Origin: Gammaproteobacteria bacterium
GTDB lineage: Bacteria; Pseudomonadota; Gammaproteobacteria; Competibacterales; Competibacteraceae
Direction of reading: 5' to 3'
Length of the DNA: 64,000 nucleotides
Assembly (NCBI GenBank): GCA_024235135.1
Contig: JACKMZ010000012.1
Span: forward strand, 1 to 64,000
Shown here: piece by piece, positions 8,327 to 18,500 of the stretch
Numbering within the stretch: position 1 is the stretch's first letter
How the letters are laid out: each line of letters begins with the position of its first letter
Made by a program: the position numbers and the translations under genes
The notes under the pieces: model-generated
Databases searched by the model: none
The model's input: only the letters and a program-made list of their open reading frames with translations
Told to the model about the DNA's origin: nothing

Positions 8327-9338
8327 GCCGCGCTCCGAAGACTCTGGGCTGGGTGTAATAGTCGATGGTCGGGGCGGCGATGTTCATGAGCAGCACGGCG
8401 AAAGCGACGCCGTCCGGATAGCCGCCGAAGCAACGGATGAGATAGGTCAAAGCGCCCACCCCGGCCCCGAACAGCAAGCGTCCGCGCGGCGTCGTACTGG
8501 CCGTTACCGGATCGGTCGCGATGAAAAACGCCCCGTAAATGGATGAGAAGCTCAATAAATGAAACCACGGCGAGGCATGCGCTTGAGGGTCAAGGGCATA
8601 AAAAATTCCGGACAATAGGGCCAGACTACCCAACATCCCCGCGGGAATCTGCCAAGCTGCAACCCGTTTCATCACCAGCCACAAGCCGCCCGCCAGAAAG
8701 GCCATGGCCGCCCATTCCCAGCCCTGTCCGCCGATCAGTCCGAAGGCCGGGCCATTGATGATTTCCGTTATGCCCAAGCCCAGGCCCAGTTGGGTTTTCA
8801 CGGCATCCAACGGGGTCGCGCCGCTCAGCGCATCGGCCAGATGTTCGGCGGGATGGCCGCTGAAGATGATCTGTACGCTGCTCGCAAAGTCCACGCCGGG
8901 GTTGACCGGCGGCCAAGTGGTCATCTCCAGCGGGAAGGAGATCAGCAGCACCACATACCCGACCATGGCCGGGTTGAAGGGGTTGTAGCCCAGGCCACCG
9001 TATAAATGCTTGGCGATCACGATGGCGAACGCCACGCCCAAGGTCGTGATCCACCAGGGACTGAAGGCCGGTAGGGCGGCGGCCAGCAGCCAGGCCGTCA
9101 CCAGGGCGCTGCCATCGCCGAGAAACAGACGCAGCGGCTTGCCTCGCAGAGCCAGGACGACGGCTTCGGATGCCAAGGCGGCCCCGCTGGCGATGGCGAC
9201 ATGAAGGAGCACGCCCCAACCGAAGAACCAAACCAGCGTCGCCAAGCCGGGCAGCATGGCGTACAGCACTTGGCGCATGAGCTGGGAAACGCTGGGACCT
9301 ACAAACCAATGCGGCGAACTCGCCGTGCTGAAACGCAT
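8319..9338 (-). CDS. rnfD: Electron transport complex subunit RnfD (FMN-binding membrane subunit)
   Basis: The 339-residue polytopic subunit is homologous to NqrB. The covalent FMN motif SGAT is at residues 172-175 (LSGATPLDAV). A family block GYNPFNPAMVGYVVLLISFP lies at about 117-136, and the C-terminal helices carry TDPVTAST. It is encoded four bases downstream of rnfC and overlaps rnfG by eight bases, so translation is probably coupled. In Rnf it links cytosolic electron entry to RnfG and to ion movement. Confidence 0.95.
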   Translation of the reverse strand: MRFSTASSPHWFVGPSVSQLMRQVLYAMLPGLATLVWFFGWGVLLHVAIASGAALASEAVVLALRGKPLRLFLGDGSALVTAWLLAAALPAFSPWWITTLGVAFAIVIAKHLYGGLGYNPFNPAMVGYVVLLISFPLEMTTWPPVNPGVDFASSVQIIFSGHPAEHLADALSGATPLDAVKTQLGLGLGITEIINGPAFGLIGGQGWEWAAMAFLAGGLWLVMKRVAAWQIPAGMLGSLALLSGIFYALDPQAHASPWFHLLSFSSIYGAFFIATDPVTASTTPRGRLLFGAGVGALTYLIRCFGGYPDGVAFAVLLMNIAAPTIDYYTQPRVFGARRD

Positions 9339-9342
9339 CGAC

Positions 9343-10995
9343 TCAGCGATCCTGATCGGTTGAGATAATCGCGGACTCCGTATCGGCGTCCGGTTTGGCC
9401 ACGGGTTGTGACTCGGTGGGGGGTGGTGTCGATGCCTGTCCGGCCTTTTTGGCCTTGGCGCGCGCGATGGCGGCGGCTACGGCATCTTGGGTCGAGTCCT
9501 TCGGAGCGGCGGGGGGCTCCTTGTTTTGCAAGGCTTCGCGGCGCTTGCGCAACTTGGTCTCTTTCTCCTGTTTCTCCCGTTCCAGACGTTCTAGGCGAAA
9601 TTCGTGGCGGCGGCGGGCGACATCGGACTGTTGCCTTTCCCGTTCGCGCGCCGCGATTTCGGTTTTGGCGAAGCGATAGTATTGCACCAGGGGAATGTGA
9701 CTGGGACAGACCGCCGAGCAGCAGCCGCACTCGATGCAATCGAACAAGTGATATTCCTGGGTCTTGTCCAAATCCTTGGCCCGTGCGTGCCAATAAAGCT
9801 GTTGCGGCAACAGATCGGCGGGGCAGACATCCGCGCAGGCTCCGCAGCGGATGCACGGCATGGCGGGCTGCGACGGGGCCAGTTCGTCGGCTCCCGCGAC
9901 CAGGATGCAGTTGCAACCCTTGACGATCGGCACTTGGTCATCCGGGATGGCGAAGCCCATCATGGGGCCGCCGATGATCAGCCGTTCGGCCTGTCGGGTA
10001 TAGCCGCCGCATTGCTGGACCAGTTCGCCGACCAGGGTGCCGATGCGTGCATCCAGAACACTGGGATGGGCGACGCCACGGCCCGTTACAGTGACATAGC
10101 GGGAGATCAGCGGTCGGCCATGCACCACGGCGTCATGAACCGAAACCGCCGTGCCGACGTTCTGACAGACCACGCCGATTTCGTTGGGAAGACCGTGGGT
10201 AGGCACCTCCAGGCCGGTCAGCACCTTGATGAGTTGCTTCTCTCCGCCGGCGGGGTAGATCGTCGGTACCGGGCGCAGGTCGATGGCCGGATTGCGCGTA
10301 TCGATACCCCGTAAAGCAGCCTGCAATGCCTCGATGGCTTGCGGTTTGTTGTCCTCGACGCCAATCAGCACTTCCTCGACGCCCAAGATGTAACTCATGA
10401 TCCGTGCGCCGTTGATGAGGTCGGCGGCCCGTTCCCGCATCAGCCGGTCATCGCAGGTGATATAAGGCTCGCATTCGGCGCCGTTGAGGATGAGCCAACG
10501 CGGTTGCGTATTTGCGCCGGGATTGAGTTTGACCGCTGTCGGGAAGGCGGCTCCACCCAGGCCGACGATGCCGGCTTGGCGTACCCGCTGGCGTAGTTCC
10601 ACTGGAGCGACGGACAGGTAATCCGGCCAGGGTGGCAGTGCGTCGGCCCAGTCATCCCGGCCGTCGGTATCCAGAATCAAACAAGGTGCGGACAATCCCG
10701 ATGGATGGGCGATCGGTCGGTCCTCGATGGCGACGATGACGCCAGAACTCGGGGCGTGCACGGCGGCGCTGATATAGCCGTCGGATTGGGCCAGCAACTG
10801 GCCTTTGCGGACTGATTCACCGACTTGCGCCACGGGTTTGGCGGGGCTGCCGATATGTTGTTGCAGTGGCGCGATCAGCCGCGCTGGCAATGCCGCCGGG
10901 CGTACCGCTTGGCCGATCGATTCCGCGGCGTGGCTGGCCAGGCGCAGACCGCCATGAAAGCGCCAAGACGGGCCGGGAGATGGAATGAAAGCCAT
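9343..10995 (-). CDS. rnfC: Electron transport complex subunit RnfC (NADH/FMN and 4Fe-4S)
   Basis: The 550-residue peripheral subunit is homologous to NqrF/Nqo1-type NADH-binding proteins. The N-terminal part has the HxGG-like start and a GLGGAAFPTAVKL nucleotide-binding segment near residues 144-156. Two ferredoxin motifs, CIRCGACADVCP and CIECGCCSAVCP, lie at about residues 380 and 419. After them comes a highly charged, alanine- and lysine-rich tail of about 100 residues, common in gammaproteobacterial RnfC and variable in length. It accepts electrons from NADH or gives them to it. Gaps are 45 bases from rnfB and 4 bases to rnfD. Confidence 0.95.
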   Translation of the reverse strand: MAFIPSPGPSWRFHGGLRLASHAAESIGQAVRPAALPARLIAPLQQHIGSPAKPVAQVGESVRKGQLLAQSDGYISAAVHAPSSGVIVAIEDRPIAHPSGLSAPCLILDTDGRDDWADALPPWPDYLSVAPVELRQRVRQAGIVGLGGAAFPTAVKLNPGANTQPRWLILNGAECEPYITCDDRLMRERAADLINGARIMSYILGVEEVLIGVEDNKPQAIEALQAALRGIDTRNPAIDLRPVPTIYPAGGEKQLIKVLTGLEVPTHGLPNEIGVVCQNVGTAVSVHDAVVHGRPLISRYVTVTGRGVAHPSVLDARIGTLVGELVQQCGGYTRQAERLIIGGPMMGFAIPDDQVPIVKGCNCILVAGADELAPSQPAMPCIRCGACADVCPADLLPQQLYWHARAKDLDKTQEYHLFDCIECGCCSAVCPSHIPLVQYYRFAKTEIAARERERQQSDVARRRHEFRLERLEREKQEKETKLRKRREALQNKEPPAAPKDSTQDAVAAAIARAKAKKAGQASTPPPTESQPVAKPDADTESAIISTDQDR

Positions 10996-11040
10996 GATGC
11001 TTGAAGCGACGAATTCGGGTAATGGGGCGGGAACGTTTTT

Positions 11041-11622
11041 TCAGGCGGCGACGGATGGAGAGGAGACGCGCCTTGTCGCCGCACCGATCGGGGCGCCAGG
11101 GTAAGGCCAACGCCAGGTCTCCACCTTGTCGCGAACGTCCACCAGGCTGATGCAATCCACCGGGCAAGGCGGCAGACAGAGCTCGCAACCCGTGCACTCC
11201 TGGGCGATGACCGTGTGCATCAACTTCGCGGCCCCGAGTATGGCGTCCACCGGACAGGCTTGTATGCACAAGGTGCAACCGATGCAAGTCGTTTCGTCGA
11301 TGACGGCGACCTGTTTGGGTTTTTCCACGCCATTTTCCGGATTCAGGGGTTTGGGTTCGCGGCCGAGCAGTTCGGCCAGCGCCTGTACGCCGGTCGCGCC
11401 ACCGGGCGGACATTGATTGATGTCCGCTTCGCCGTCGGCGATGGCTTGCGCATACGGCCGGCAACCAGGATACCCGCATTGACCGCACTGGGTCTGGGGC
11501 AGCAAGGCGTCGATCTGGTCGGCGACCGGGTTGCCTTCCACCCGAAAGCGCACGGCGGCGAAACCCAACAATAATCCGCACAATCCAGCCAACACGCTCA
11601 AGGCCATAATGGCTTCCAACAT
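11041..11622 (-). CDS. rnfB: Electron transport complex subunit RnfB (ferredoxin-interacting)
   Basis: The 193-residue subunit has one N-terminal helix, then a Fe-S domain with C46, C49, C54 and C71 (TQCGQCGYPGC ... CPPGG). Two 4Fe-4S ferredoxin motifs follow: C113/C116/C119/C123 and C143/C146/C149/C153 (last one CPVDC). It passes electrons between soluble ferredoxin and the membrane complex. It lies two bases downstream of rnfA and is followed by rnfC. Confidence 0.95.
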   Translation of the reverse strand: MLEAIMALSVLAGLCGLLLGFAAVRFRVEGNPVADQIDALLPQTQCGQCGYPGCRPYAQAIADGEADINQCPPGGATGVQALAELLGREPKPLNPENGVEKPKQVAVIDETTCIGCTLCIQACPVDAILGAAKLMHTVIAQECTGCELCLPPCPVDCISLVDVRDKVETWRWPYPGAPIGAATRRVSSPSVAA

Positions 11623-11624
11623 GA

Positions 11625-12206
11625 TTAGCCTCGCACCAATCCCGAAAAGCCCATGAATGCCAGCGACATCAAGCCGGCCGTTACCAAGGAGATCGCCGCA
11701 CCCTGAAAGTGCGCCGGCACGTCGGCGACGGCGATGCGTTCGCGTAGCGCGGCGAACAAGACCAGCACCAGGGAAAATCCGACCGCGGCTCCGAAGCCGT
11801 ACAAAGCCGATTCGACGAGGCCGTTCCGTTCCTGGATGTTCAGCAGGGCGACGCCCAGCACCGCGCAGTTAGTGGTGATCAGCGGCAAAAAGATACCCAG
11901 AACCTGATACAGCAAGGGGCTGGTTTTGTGTACGACCATTTCGGTGAATTGCACCACCACGGCGATCACCAAAATAAAGGCGATGGTGCGCAAAAATTCC
12001 AGACCCAGGGGAGCCAGCAAATAGGCGTCGGTCAGATAAGCGCAGACCGATGACAGGGTCAGCACGAAGGTCGTCGCCAAGCCCATGCCCACCGCGGTCT
12101 CCAGCTTGCGCGATACGCCCATGAAGGGACACAGGCCGAGGAACTTCACCAGGACGAAGTTATTGACCAAGATCGTGCTGACCAGTATCAGAGCGTATTC
12201 TTTCAT
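11625..12206 (-). CDS. rnfA: Electron transport complex subunit RnfA
   Basis: The 193-residue polytopic subunit has six predicted helices, with the family motifs NNFVLVKFLGLCPFMGVS (about 15-32) and PLITTNCAVLGVAL (about 103-116). Their cysteines coordinate the membrane iron-sulfur centre shared with RnfE. It is the first gene of the rnfABCDGE cluster, 80 bases downstream of argF on the same strand. I cannot identify a separate rnf promoter in that gap, so read-through from argF is possible. Confidence 0.95.
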   Translation of the reverse strand: MKEYALILVSTILVNNFVLVKFLGLCPFMGVSRKLETAVGMGLATTFVLTLSSVCAYLTDAYLLAPLGLEFLRTIAFILVIAVVVQFTEMVVHKTSPLLYQVLGIFLPLITTNCAVLGVALLNIQERNGLVESALYGFGAAVGFSLVLVLFAALRERIAVADVPAHFQGAAISLVTAGLMSLAFMGFSGLVRG

Positions 12207-12286
12207 GTTCGCCTTACGCCGTTACAGCGAATGACCGCGTTGGCGGCGACCCGTTCCTTCCCCAACGCGCACCATTCCTTTCGGCA

Positions 12287-13207
12287 TCAGATGTCCCCTG
12301 GATTGCGCAGCAGAAACTCGATCAAGGCTTTCTGAGCGTGCAATCGGTTTTCGGCTTCGTCCCACACTTGGCTTTGCGGGCCGTCGATGACATCGGCGCT
12401 TACTTCCTCGCCGCGATGCGCCGGTAGACAGTGCAGGAACAGGGCCTCCGGTTTGGCGCGCGCCATCAATTCGGCATTGACCTGGTAGGCGGCAAACGCC
12501 TCCTCGCGCTGCTGGCGTTCGGTTTCCTGTCCCATGCTGGCCCATACGTCGGTGGCGATGAGATCCGCGCTGCTGGCGGCGGCCAGTGGGTCACGCACCA
12601 ATTCCACATGGTTGGCGCATATCCGCATCAGGTCAGCGTCGGGTTCGTAGCCGACCGGTGCGGCGATACGGAGTTGAAAATCGAACTGCCGGGCGGCGGC
12701 GATATAGCTATTGCACATATTGTTGCCGTCGCCGACCCACACTACGGTTTTTCCCTGGATGTCACCGCGATGTTCCAGATAGGTTTGAACGTCGGCCAAT
12801 AGTTGGCAGGGGTGATTATGATCGGTCAGCCCGTTGATGACGGGCACAACGGAATGGGATGCAAAGTTTTCCAGGGTGGCGTGGGCGAAGGTCCGCACCA
12901 TGATGATGTCGACCATGCTGGATAGTACACGGGCCGTGTCCTCGATCGGCTCGCCACGGCCCAATTGAGTATCGCGCGGGGACAAAAAGACGGCGCTGCC
13001 GCCCAACTGAATCATGCCCGCTTCGAACGAGACGCGGGTTCGGGTCGATGCCTTTTCAAATACCATTCCCAACACCTTGTTGGCAAACGGCGTGTAGCTT
13101 TCCCCCCGGCGGCGCATGGCTTTGAGTTCGCTGGCCCGGCGCAGCAGATGCTTCAGTTCGGTGGGAGTCACATCCAAAAGGCTGAGGAAATGGCGAGGCT
13201 CGGTCAT
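12287..13207 (-). CDS. argF: Ornithine carbamoyltransferase
   Basis: The 306-residue enzyme makes citrulline from ornithine and carbamoyl phosphate in arginine biosynthesis. The carbamoyl-phosphate site STRTR is at residues 54-58, a DHNHPCQLLAD segment follows at about 128-138, and the ornithine-site HCLPAHRGEE is near the C-terminus. The ATG at 13207 is used; an immediately preceding TTG is in frame but unlikely. It sits upstream of rnfA and is divergent from the MBL-rhodanese gene. Confidence 0.95.
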   Translation of the reverse strand: MTEPRHFLSLLDVTPTELKHLLRRASELKAMRRRGESYTPFANKVLGMVFEKASTRTRVSFEAGMIQLGGSAVFLSPRDTQLGRGEPIEDTARVLSSMVDIIMVRTFAHATLENFASHSVVPVINGLTDHNHPCQLLADVQTYLEHRGDIQGKTVVWVGDGNNMCNSYIAAARQFDFQLRIAAPVGYEPDADLMRICANHVELVRDPLAAASSADLIATDVWASMGQETERQQREEAFAAYQVNAELMARAKPEALFLHCLPAHRGEEVSADVIDGPQSQVWDEAENRLHAQKALIEFLLRNPGDI

Positions 13208-13530
13208 CAATGTTCTAAATCCTATGGATTGGAGTTAAAGCTCAGTTGCGGATAGGCTGCACCCATTCCGCTCAGATTATCGTTGGGAAATGCCTATTAA
13301 AGCAACGTGATTGGTGGGCGGATCGGTCGCCTGCTTCATTACGGCGCTTTATCATGACGGGCCAATGCGTCATCGGCTGACAGTGTTAGTATTTCCAGCA
13401 GGGGTGGGGTTTGCCTCCGATCCGTTCATGCCCCTGCTCGGCGTACGCCAGCCGATCGACCGGTAAACTGTCGTTGAGTCTGGGCGCACGGGTTATTTGC
13501 CTATCCTTGGATGAAAAACGGGGTGTTTCC
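13208..13530. other. Divergent intergenic region between argF and the MBL-rhodanese gene
   Basis: About 320 bases with no convincing coding frame. It must hold the argF promoter leftward and the MBL-rhodanese promoter rightward. I looked for ArgR-like boxes, riboswitch-like pairing and strong -35/-10 pairs and found nothing that I would call. Confidence 0.4.
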
Positions 13531-14574
13531 ATGTCTGACATGATCTTCGAGCAGGTGCGTAACGGCGGTTGTCTCTCCTACATAATCGGCTGTCCAGAGA
13601 CTCACGCCGCGATACTGATCGATCCGAACCGGGAGCAAAGCGAGAATTATCTGGCCCTGGTTGCGCGGAACGGCCTGCGAGTTCAATACGTTCTGGACAC
13701 GCATACGCATGCGGATCACTTTTCATCCAGCCAATCGCTGAGTAAGCAACTCGGCGTTCCCGTCATCATGCATCGGAACAGCGTGGCTCCTTTCGTCGGT
13801 CTATCCGTGGACGACGGCGAGAGCGTCAAATTGGGAAAACTGAGACTGAATATCCTCTCTACCCCAGGGCATACGGAAGACTCGATGTGTATCGTTCTTC
13901 AGGATCGGATCTTCACCGGCGACACACTGCTCATCGGGGGCACAGGAAGGACGGATCTGCCTACCGGCGATCCGGATAAGCTTTATGACAGCCTCTTTAA
14001 TGGCATCCTCCAGTTAGCGCCCGACCTTAAGGTATTTCCCGCCCACGATTACAGGAATCAAAGTAGTTCGACTTTGGCTCAAGAGATGGCCACGAATCCC
14101 CGCTTGCGGAAAAAGGAAAGAAGCGCATTCGTGGAACAGATGCGGGCCCTGGATTTGGAAATGCCGACCCACTTGACTGAGGCATTGCGAACCAATCGTA
14201 GCGGCGCGATAACGATTGACCAATTGATCTCCGATGCGGCGGCCAAAGTCAGTTTCATGTCCATGCAGGAATTGAGAAGACGTCTGGAAGCAGGATTTAA
14301 GGATCTCGTCGTGCTGGACGTGCGAGAAGGCAATGCGTATACGGAATGCCGCATTCCTGGCGCACTCAGTATTCCCCGAGGTCAGCTTGAATTACGGGTG
14401 AATGAGTTGCTGCCGGACCCGACTCAACGCATCGTCGTCTACTGTGAGCTGGGCAAGATTTCAACCCTTGCGGCGGCCACGCTTCATGAAATTGGATTTC
14501 GGCGAACGGTCGCGTTGGATGGGGGATTTCAAGCCTGGAAGCAAGCCGGGTATCCACTTGCCCCAAGCACATAA
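13531..14574 (+). CDS. Metallo-beta-lactamase–rhodanese fusion, persulfide-dioxygenase-like
   Basis: The 347-residue protein has an ETHE1-like metallo-beta-lactamase domain (about 1-240) with HTHADH at 58-63 (H58, H60, D62, H63) and FPAHDYR further on. A C-terminal rhodanese domain (about 250-345) has an active-site cysteine at C305 in YCELGKIS. This architecture is that of persulfide dioxygenase–rhodanese fusions, which oxidise glutathione persulfide to sulfite and can transfer sulfane sulfur. The ATG at 13531 gives the normal N-terminus (MSDMIFEQV); an upstream in-frame start (13411) would add 40 residues with no family match. No regulator gene adjoins it. Confidence 0.88.
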   Translation: MSDMIFEQVRNGGCLSYIIGCPETHAAILIDPNREQSENYLALVARNGLRVQYVLDTHTHADHFSSSQSLSKQLGVPVIMHRNSVAPFVGLSVDDGESVKLGKLRLNILSTPGHTEDSMCIVLQDRIFTGDTLLIGGTGRTDLPTGDPDKLYDSLFNGILQLAPDLKVFPAHDYRNQSSSTLAQEMATNPRLRKKERSAFVEQMRALDLEMPTHLTEALRTNRSGAITIDQLISDAAAKVSFMSMQELRRRLEAGFKDLVVLDVREGNAYTECRIPGALSIPRGQLELRVNELLPDPTQRIVVYCELGKISTLAAATLHEIGFRRTVALDGGFQAWKQAGYPLAPST

Positions 14575-14712
14575 GCGTTGGAGCGGGTTTGAGTGTCGGT
14601 GTTCAAGGGCCGAACGAGACCGGGCCGATGGCATTGGGGTGCTGTAATCTCGTCGATCCCGTGTTCTTCAGCAGTCACTTGAGTTTGGTTATGAGGTGGA
14701 TATAAACAGTTT

Positions 14713-15063
14713 ATGAACCCCCTGATCAGAACAATAGGGCTGTTGATTTGCAGTAATGTTTTTATGACTTTCGCATGGTACTCACACTTGAAGGAATTGA
14801 ATAACAAGCCATGGATTATTGCATCCTTGGTGAGTTGGGGAATCGCGCTGTTCGAGTACCTGTTTCAGGTTCCAGCGAATAGAATAGGCTATACGGTCGC
14901 ATCGGTAGGGCAATTAAAGATATTGCAGGAAATTATAACGTTGTCGGTCTTTGTGCCGTTCTCCGTGCTGTATTTGAGAGAGCCGCTGAAATGGGATTAT
15001 TTGTGGGCGGGATTATGTATGGTGGGCGCCGTCTATTTCATGTTTAGAGATAAATTTGCATGA
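14713..15063 (+). CDS. DMT-like small membrane protein (DUF486)
   Basis: The 116-residue protein has four hydrophobic segments and matches the DUF486 family in length and motifs: FMTFAWYSHLKELNNKPW near residues 17-34, EYLFQVPANRIGY near 48-60, and QLKILQEIITLSVFVPFS near 67-84. The family is related to small drug/metabolite transporters, but no substrate is established. It starts with ATG at 14713. Its 3' end overlaps the TTG start proposed for the next small membrane protein by eight bases. Confidence 0.88.
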   Translation: MNPLIRTIGLLICSNVFMTFAWYSHLKELNNKPWIIASLVSWGIALFEYLFQVPANRIGYTVASVGQLKILQEIITLSVFVPFSVLYLREPLKWDYLWAGLCMVGAVYFMFRDKFA

Positions 15064-15364
15064 GGAATCCCCAATCCGATACGGGCTCAACCGAGCGGTG
15101 CAGGACAACAAGGTGAGAACTCGCTCGGAGCTGTTGTTGCTTCAATCCATTGCAGCCTTCTGCGCGTGGACTCTCGTGGCTTTGGCCATATGGCCTCGGC
15201 TTGACGAGTGGCGCGCGCTTGTTCTATCCGAAGGCGGGGAAAACGTTGGGGCGCGGACGCTCGTGATAATCGTAGCGGTTGTCGCCACGGAAATCGTTTT
15301 ATTCGCGCTGGGATTGCAACGGTTGTTTCTATTCCTGCGCACGCCCAATCATGGCCACACCTAA
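15056..15364 (+). CDS. Small two-helix membrane protein of unknown function
   Basis: A 102-residue product starting at TTG (15056), overlapping the end of the DUF486 gene by eight bases. It has two clear hydrophobic segments (about residues 27-45 and 68-92), a polar linker, and a basic C-terminus ending near RTPNHGHT. I do not recognise a family. Overlap with an upstream gene of the same strand and the membrane-like composition support it as real, but the rare start codon and short length leave doubt. Confidence 0.5.
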   Translation: MHEESPIRYGLNRAVQDNKVRTRSELLLLQSIAAFCAWTLVALAIWPRLDEWRALVLSEGGENVGARTLVIIVAVVATEIVLFALGLQRLFLFLRTPNHGHT

Positions 15365-15416
15365 CAAGGTGCCCGCCTCGCCGTATACCGCGGTGGCTTT
15401 AGGGCGGGTGGCGGCC

Positions 15417-15518
15417 ATTCCCAACCTACATGCTGCGCCGATACTTCCCACCGTCCGGTCTAAAGACTTGCGTTCCTCTACAATTCCCAACCTACATGCT
15501 GCGCCGATACTTCCCACC
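15417..15518 (-). repeat. Pair of identical 36-base direct repeats; one copy contains the end and stop codon of icmF
   Basis: Copies at 15417-15452 and 15483-15518 are identical over 36 bases and lie 66 bases apart. The right copy encodes, on the minus strand, the last residues GGKYRRSM and the TAG stop of icmF. The left copy lies downstream of that stop. The 30 bases between them (15453-15482) do not resemble the icmF sequence just upstream of the right copy, so this is not a plain 66-base tandem duplication. Confidence 0.9.
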
Positions 15519-18500
15519 CACTTCGAACAGCGCCTCGGTAATTTGGCCCAGTGAACAACAACGGACTGCATCCATCAGTACCGCGAAAACGTTTTCATTG
15601 CGGATGGCGGCTTGTTCCAACCGCTCCAGCATGACTTCGCTTTCTCCGGCGTGCAATGCCTGAAATGCCCGCAAGCGGTTCAACTGGCTTTGTTTTTCCT
15701 CCTCCGTCGAACGCGCCAGCTCAATGGGTTTTTCCTCCGGCGCCGGGTTGGGATTGCGGAAGGTGTTCACTCCGACGATGGGCAGGGAACCGTCGTGTTT
15801 GAGCATTTCATAGTGCAGGGATTCTTCTTGAATCTTGCCCCGCTGATAACCGGTTTCCATGGAGCCTAGCACGCCGCCGCGTTCGGCCAGACGTTCGAAT
15901 TCCTGAAGCACCGCTTCCTCCACCAAATCCGTCAGTTCATCGATGACGAAAGATCCTTGATTGGGATTTTCGTTCTTAGCCAGGCCCCACTCTTTATTGA
16001 TGATCAACTGAATCGCCATGGCGCGGCGTACCGATTCCGCCGTCGGTGTGGTGATGGCCTCGTCATAGGCATTGGTGTGCAGACTGTTGCAGTTGTCGTA
16101 AATGGCGATCAGGGCCTGCAAGGTGGTGCGGATGTCGTTGAATGTCATCTCCTGGGCGTGCAGGGATCGGCCGGAGGTCTGAATGTGGTATTTCAGCTTC
16201 TGACTGCGTTCGTTGCCGCCGTATTTGAAGCGCATCGCCGTGGCCCAAATGCGCCGCGCCACTCGGCCCATGACGGTGTATTCCGGGTCCATGCCATTGG
16301 AGAAAAAGAACGACAGGTTGGGCGCAAAGTCGTCTATATGCATGCCTCGATTCAAATAGGCTTCGACGTAAGTGAAGCCGTTGGCCAGCGTGAAGGCCAA
16401 TTGCGAAATGGGATTGGCCCCGGCTTCGGCAATGTGATAACCGGAAATGGAAACCGAATAAAAGTTGCGGACCTGCCGTTGCACGAAGTATTCCTGAATA
16501 TCAGCCATCATCTTGAGGGCGAATTCGGTGGAGAAAATGCAGGTGTTTTGGCCCTGGTCTTCCTTGAGGATATCCGCCTGCACCGTGCCACGCACCGTTT
16601 GTAGGGTGTAGGCAGCGATCCGCTCGCGCTCCTCGGCGTTGGGCTGGCGATGGTTGCGTTCGATAAAACGGTCGATCTGCTGGTCGATGGCCGTGTTCAA
16701 AAACATCGCCAGAATCGTCGGCGCGGGGCCGTTGATGGTCATGGACACCGAGGTCAGCGGATCGCACAGATCGAAACCGCCGTACAACACTTTCATGTCT
16801 TCCAGCGTAGCGATGGATACGCCCGAGTTCCCGACCTTGCCGTAAATATCCGGGCGCTCGTGCGGGTCGTGACCATATAGCGTTACCGAATCGAAAGCCG
16901 TGGATAGGCGTTTGGCCGTGCTGTGTTGGGACAGCAGCTTGAATCGCTGATTGGTGCGAAAGGCGTCGCCCTCGCCGGCGAACATGCGGGCGGGGTCCTC
17001 GTCATCGCGCTTGAAGGGAAATACCCCGGCCGTATAAGGAAAGCGGCCCGGCAGATTTTCCTTCAGCAGAAAGCGCAGCAATTCCCCGTGATCCTTGAAT
17101 CGGGGCAATGCGACCCTCGGGATGCGGGTATTCGACAGCGAAGTGCGGGTGAGTGGGGTTCGAATCTCTTTGTCGCGAATCTTGGCGACAAAGTCATCCC
17201 CACTGTAACTTTCCTGGATTTGGGGCCAGGTATCGATCAGCCTGCGCGCGCGCGGATCGATAAATTCCTCGTTCTTGGCCAGCAATTCATCGAGATCGGC
17301 CGTGGATTTATTGTCGGCGCTCAGCAATTGCCGGACTTCAGTCAACTGCTGCCTTCGCCGCAGCCAATCGCATTGGGCATCGACAGTGCGGTGGTAATCG
17401 CGCACCGTTTCGGCGATTTCCGCCAGGTATCGACTACGGGATGTCGGCACGATGATCGTTTTGCCGGACGAGGCTTTAAGGCCCACCGGCGGCAACAGAT
17501 GGCTGGTCTGCGTCCGCAGGCCCCGCTCCTTCAATTGGCGAAATACCTCCTGATACAGGGCGGTAATGCCGTCGTCATTGAAATGCGCGGCGATGGTGCC
17601 GAATGCGGGCATGTCTTCCGGCCGGCTGGCGAAGGCTTCGCGATTGCGCTGCATCTGTTTGCGCACATCCCGTAGCGCATCTTCGCCGCCTTTGCGGTCG
17701 AATTTGTTGATGGCCACGATGTCCGCGAAATCCAGCATGTCGATTTTTTCCAATTGACTGGCCGCGCCGAATTCCGGCGTCATGACGTACAGCGACAGAT
17801 CGACGTAGGACACGATGGCGGAATCACCCTGACCGATGCCGGAGGTTTCCACCACCACCAGATCGAAACCGGCGACTTTGCAGGCGGCGATGACTTCGTC
17901 CAGATGATCGGGAATTTCGATACCGGGGTGCCGGGTCGCCAGCGAACGCATGTAGATGTGGGGGCCGTCGATGGCGTTCATGCGGATGCGGTCGCCCAAC
18001 AACGCACCGCCGCTTTTGCGCCGGGAGGGATCGATGGCGATGAGGGCGATTTTCAGATGATCGTCCTGATCCAGCCTGAAGCGGCGGATCAATTCGTCGG
18101 TCAACGAGGATTTGCCCGCGCCGCCGGTGCCGGTGACGCCCAGCACCGGTACGGTCGTCAATTTGGCCTGTTCCAGGATTTGCCGGCGTAATCGGTTATC
18201 GAGTTCGCCATTCTCCATGGCGGTGATGAAGCGCGCCAGATCACGCTGTTTCCCTTGGATCAACCCGTCGAGGCTCTGTGGCGCATAGAGCGTTTGATCC
18301 TTGTCGCAGGCTTCCAGCATGCTGTTGATCATCCCTTGCAAACCCAGCGTTTGTCCGTCTTCGGGCGAGAAAATACGGGCCACGCCATACGCGTGCAGAG
18401 ACTGGATTTCCTCGGCTACGATGACCCCGCCGCCGCCGCCGTAAACCTGGATGTTTTCGCCGCCGTGTTGTTTGAGCAGGTCGATGATGTAGCGATAGAA

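Noticed and set aside
15365..15491. Possible integron attC-like or transposon end at the repeat
   Set aside because: No inverted core sites, integrase, transposase or target duplication seen.
15417..15518. 36-base repeats with a 30-base spacer looked like a minimal CRISPR array
   Set aside because: Only two units, one of which codes for the end of icmF, and no cas genes in the window.
16923..17675. Plus-strand frame of 250 codons opposite icmF
   Set aside because: Shadow of the conserved mutase/G-protein coding strand; no domain features.
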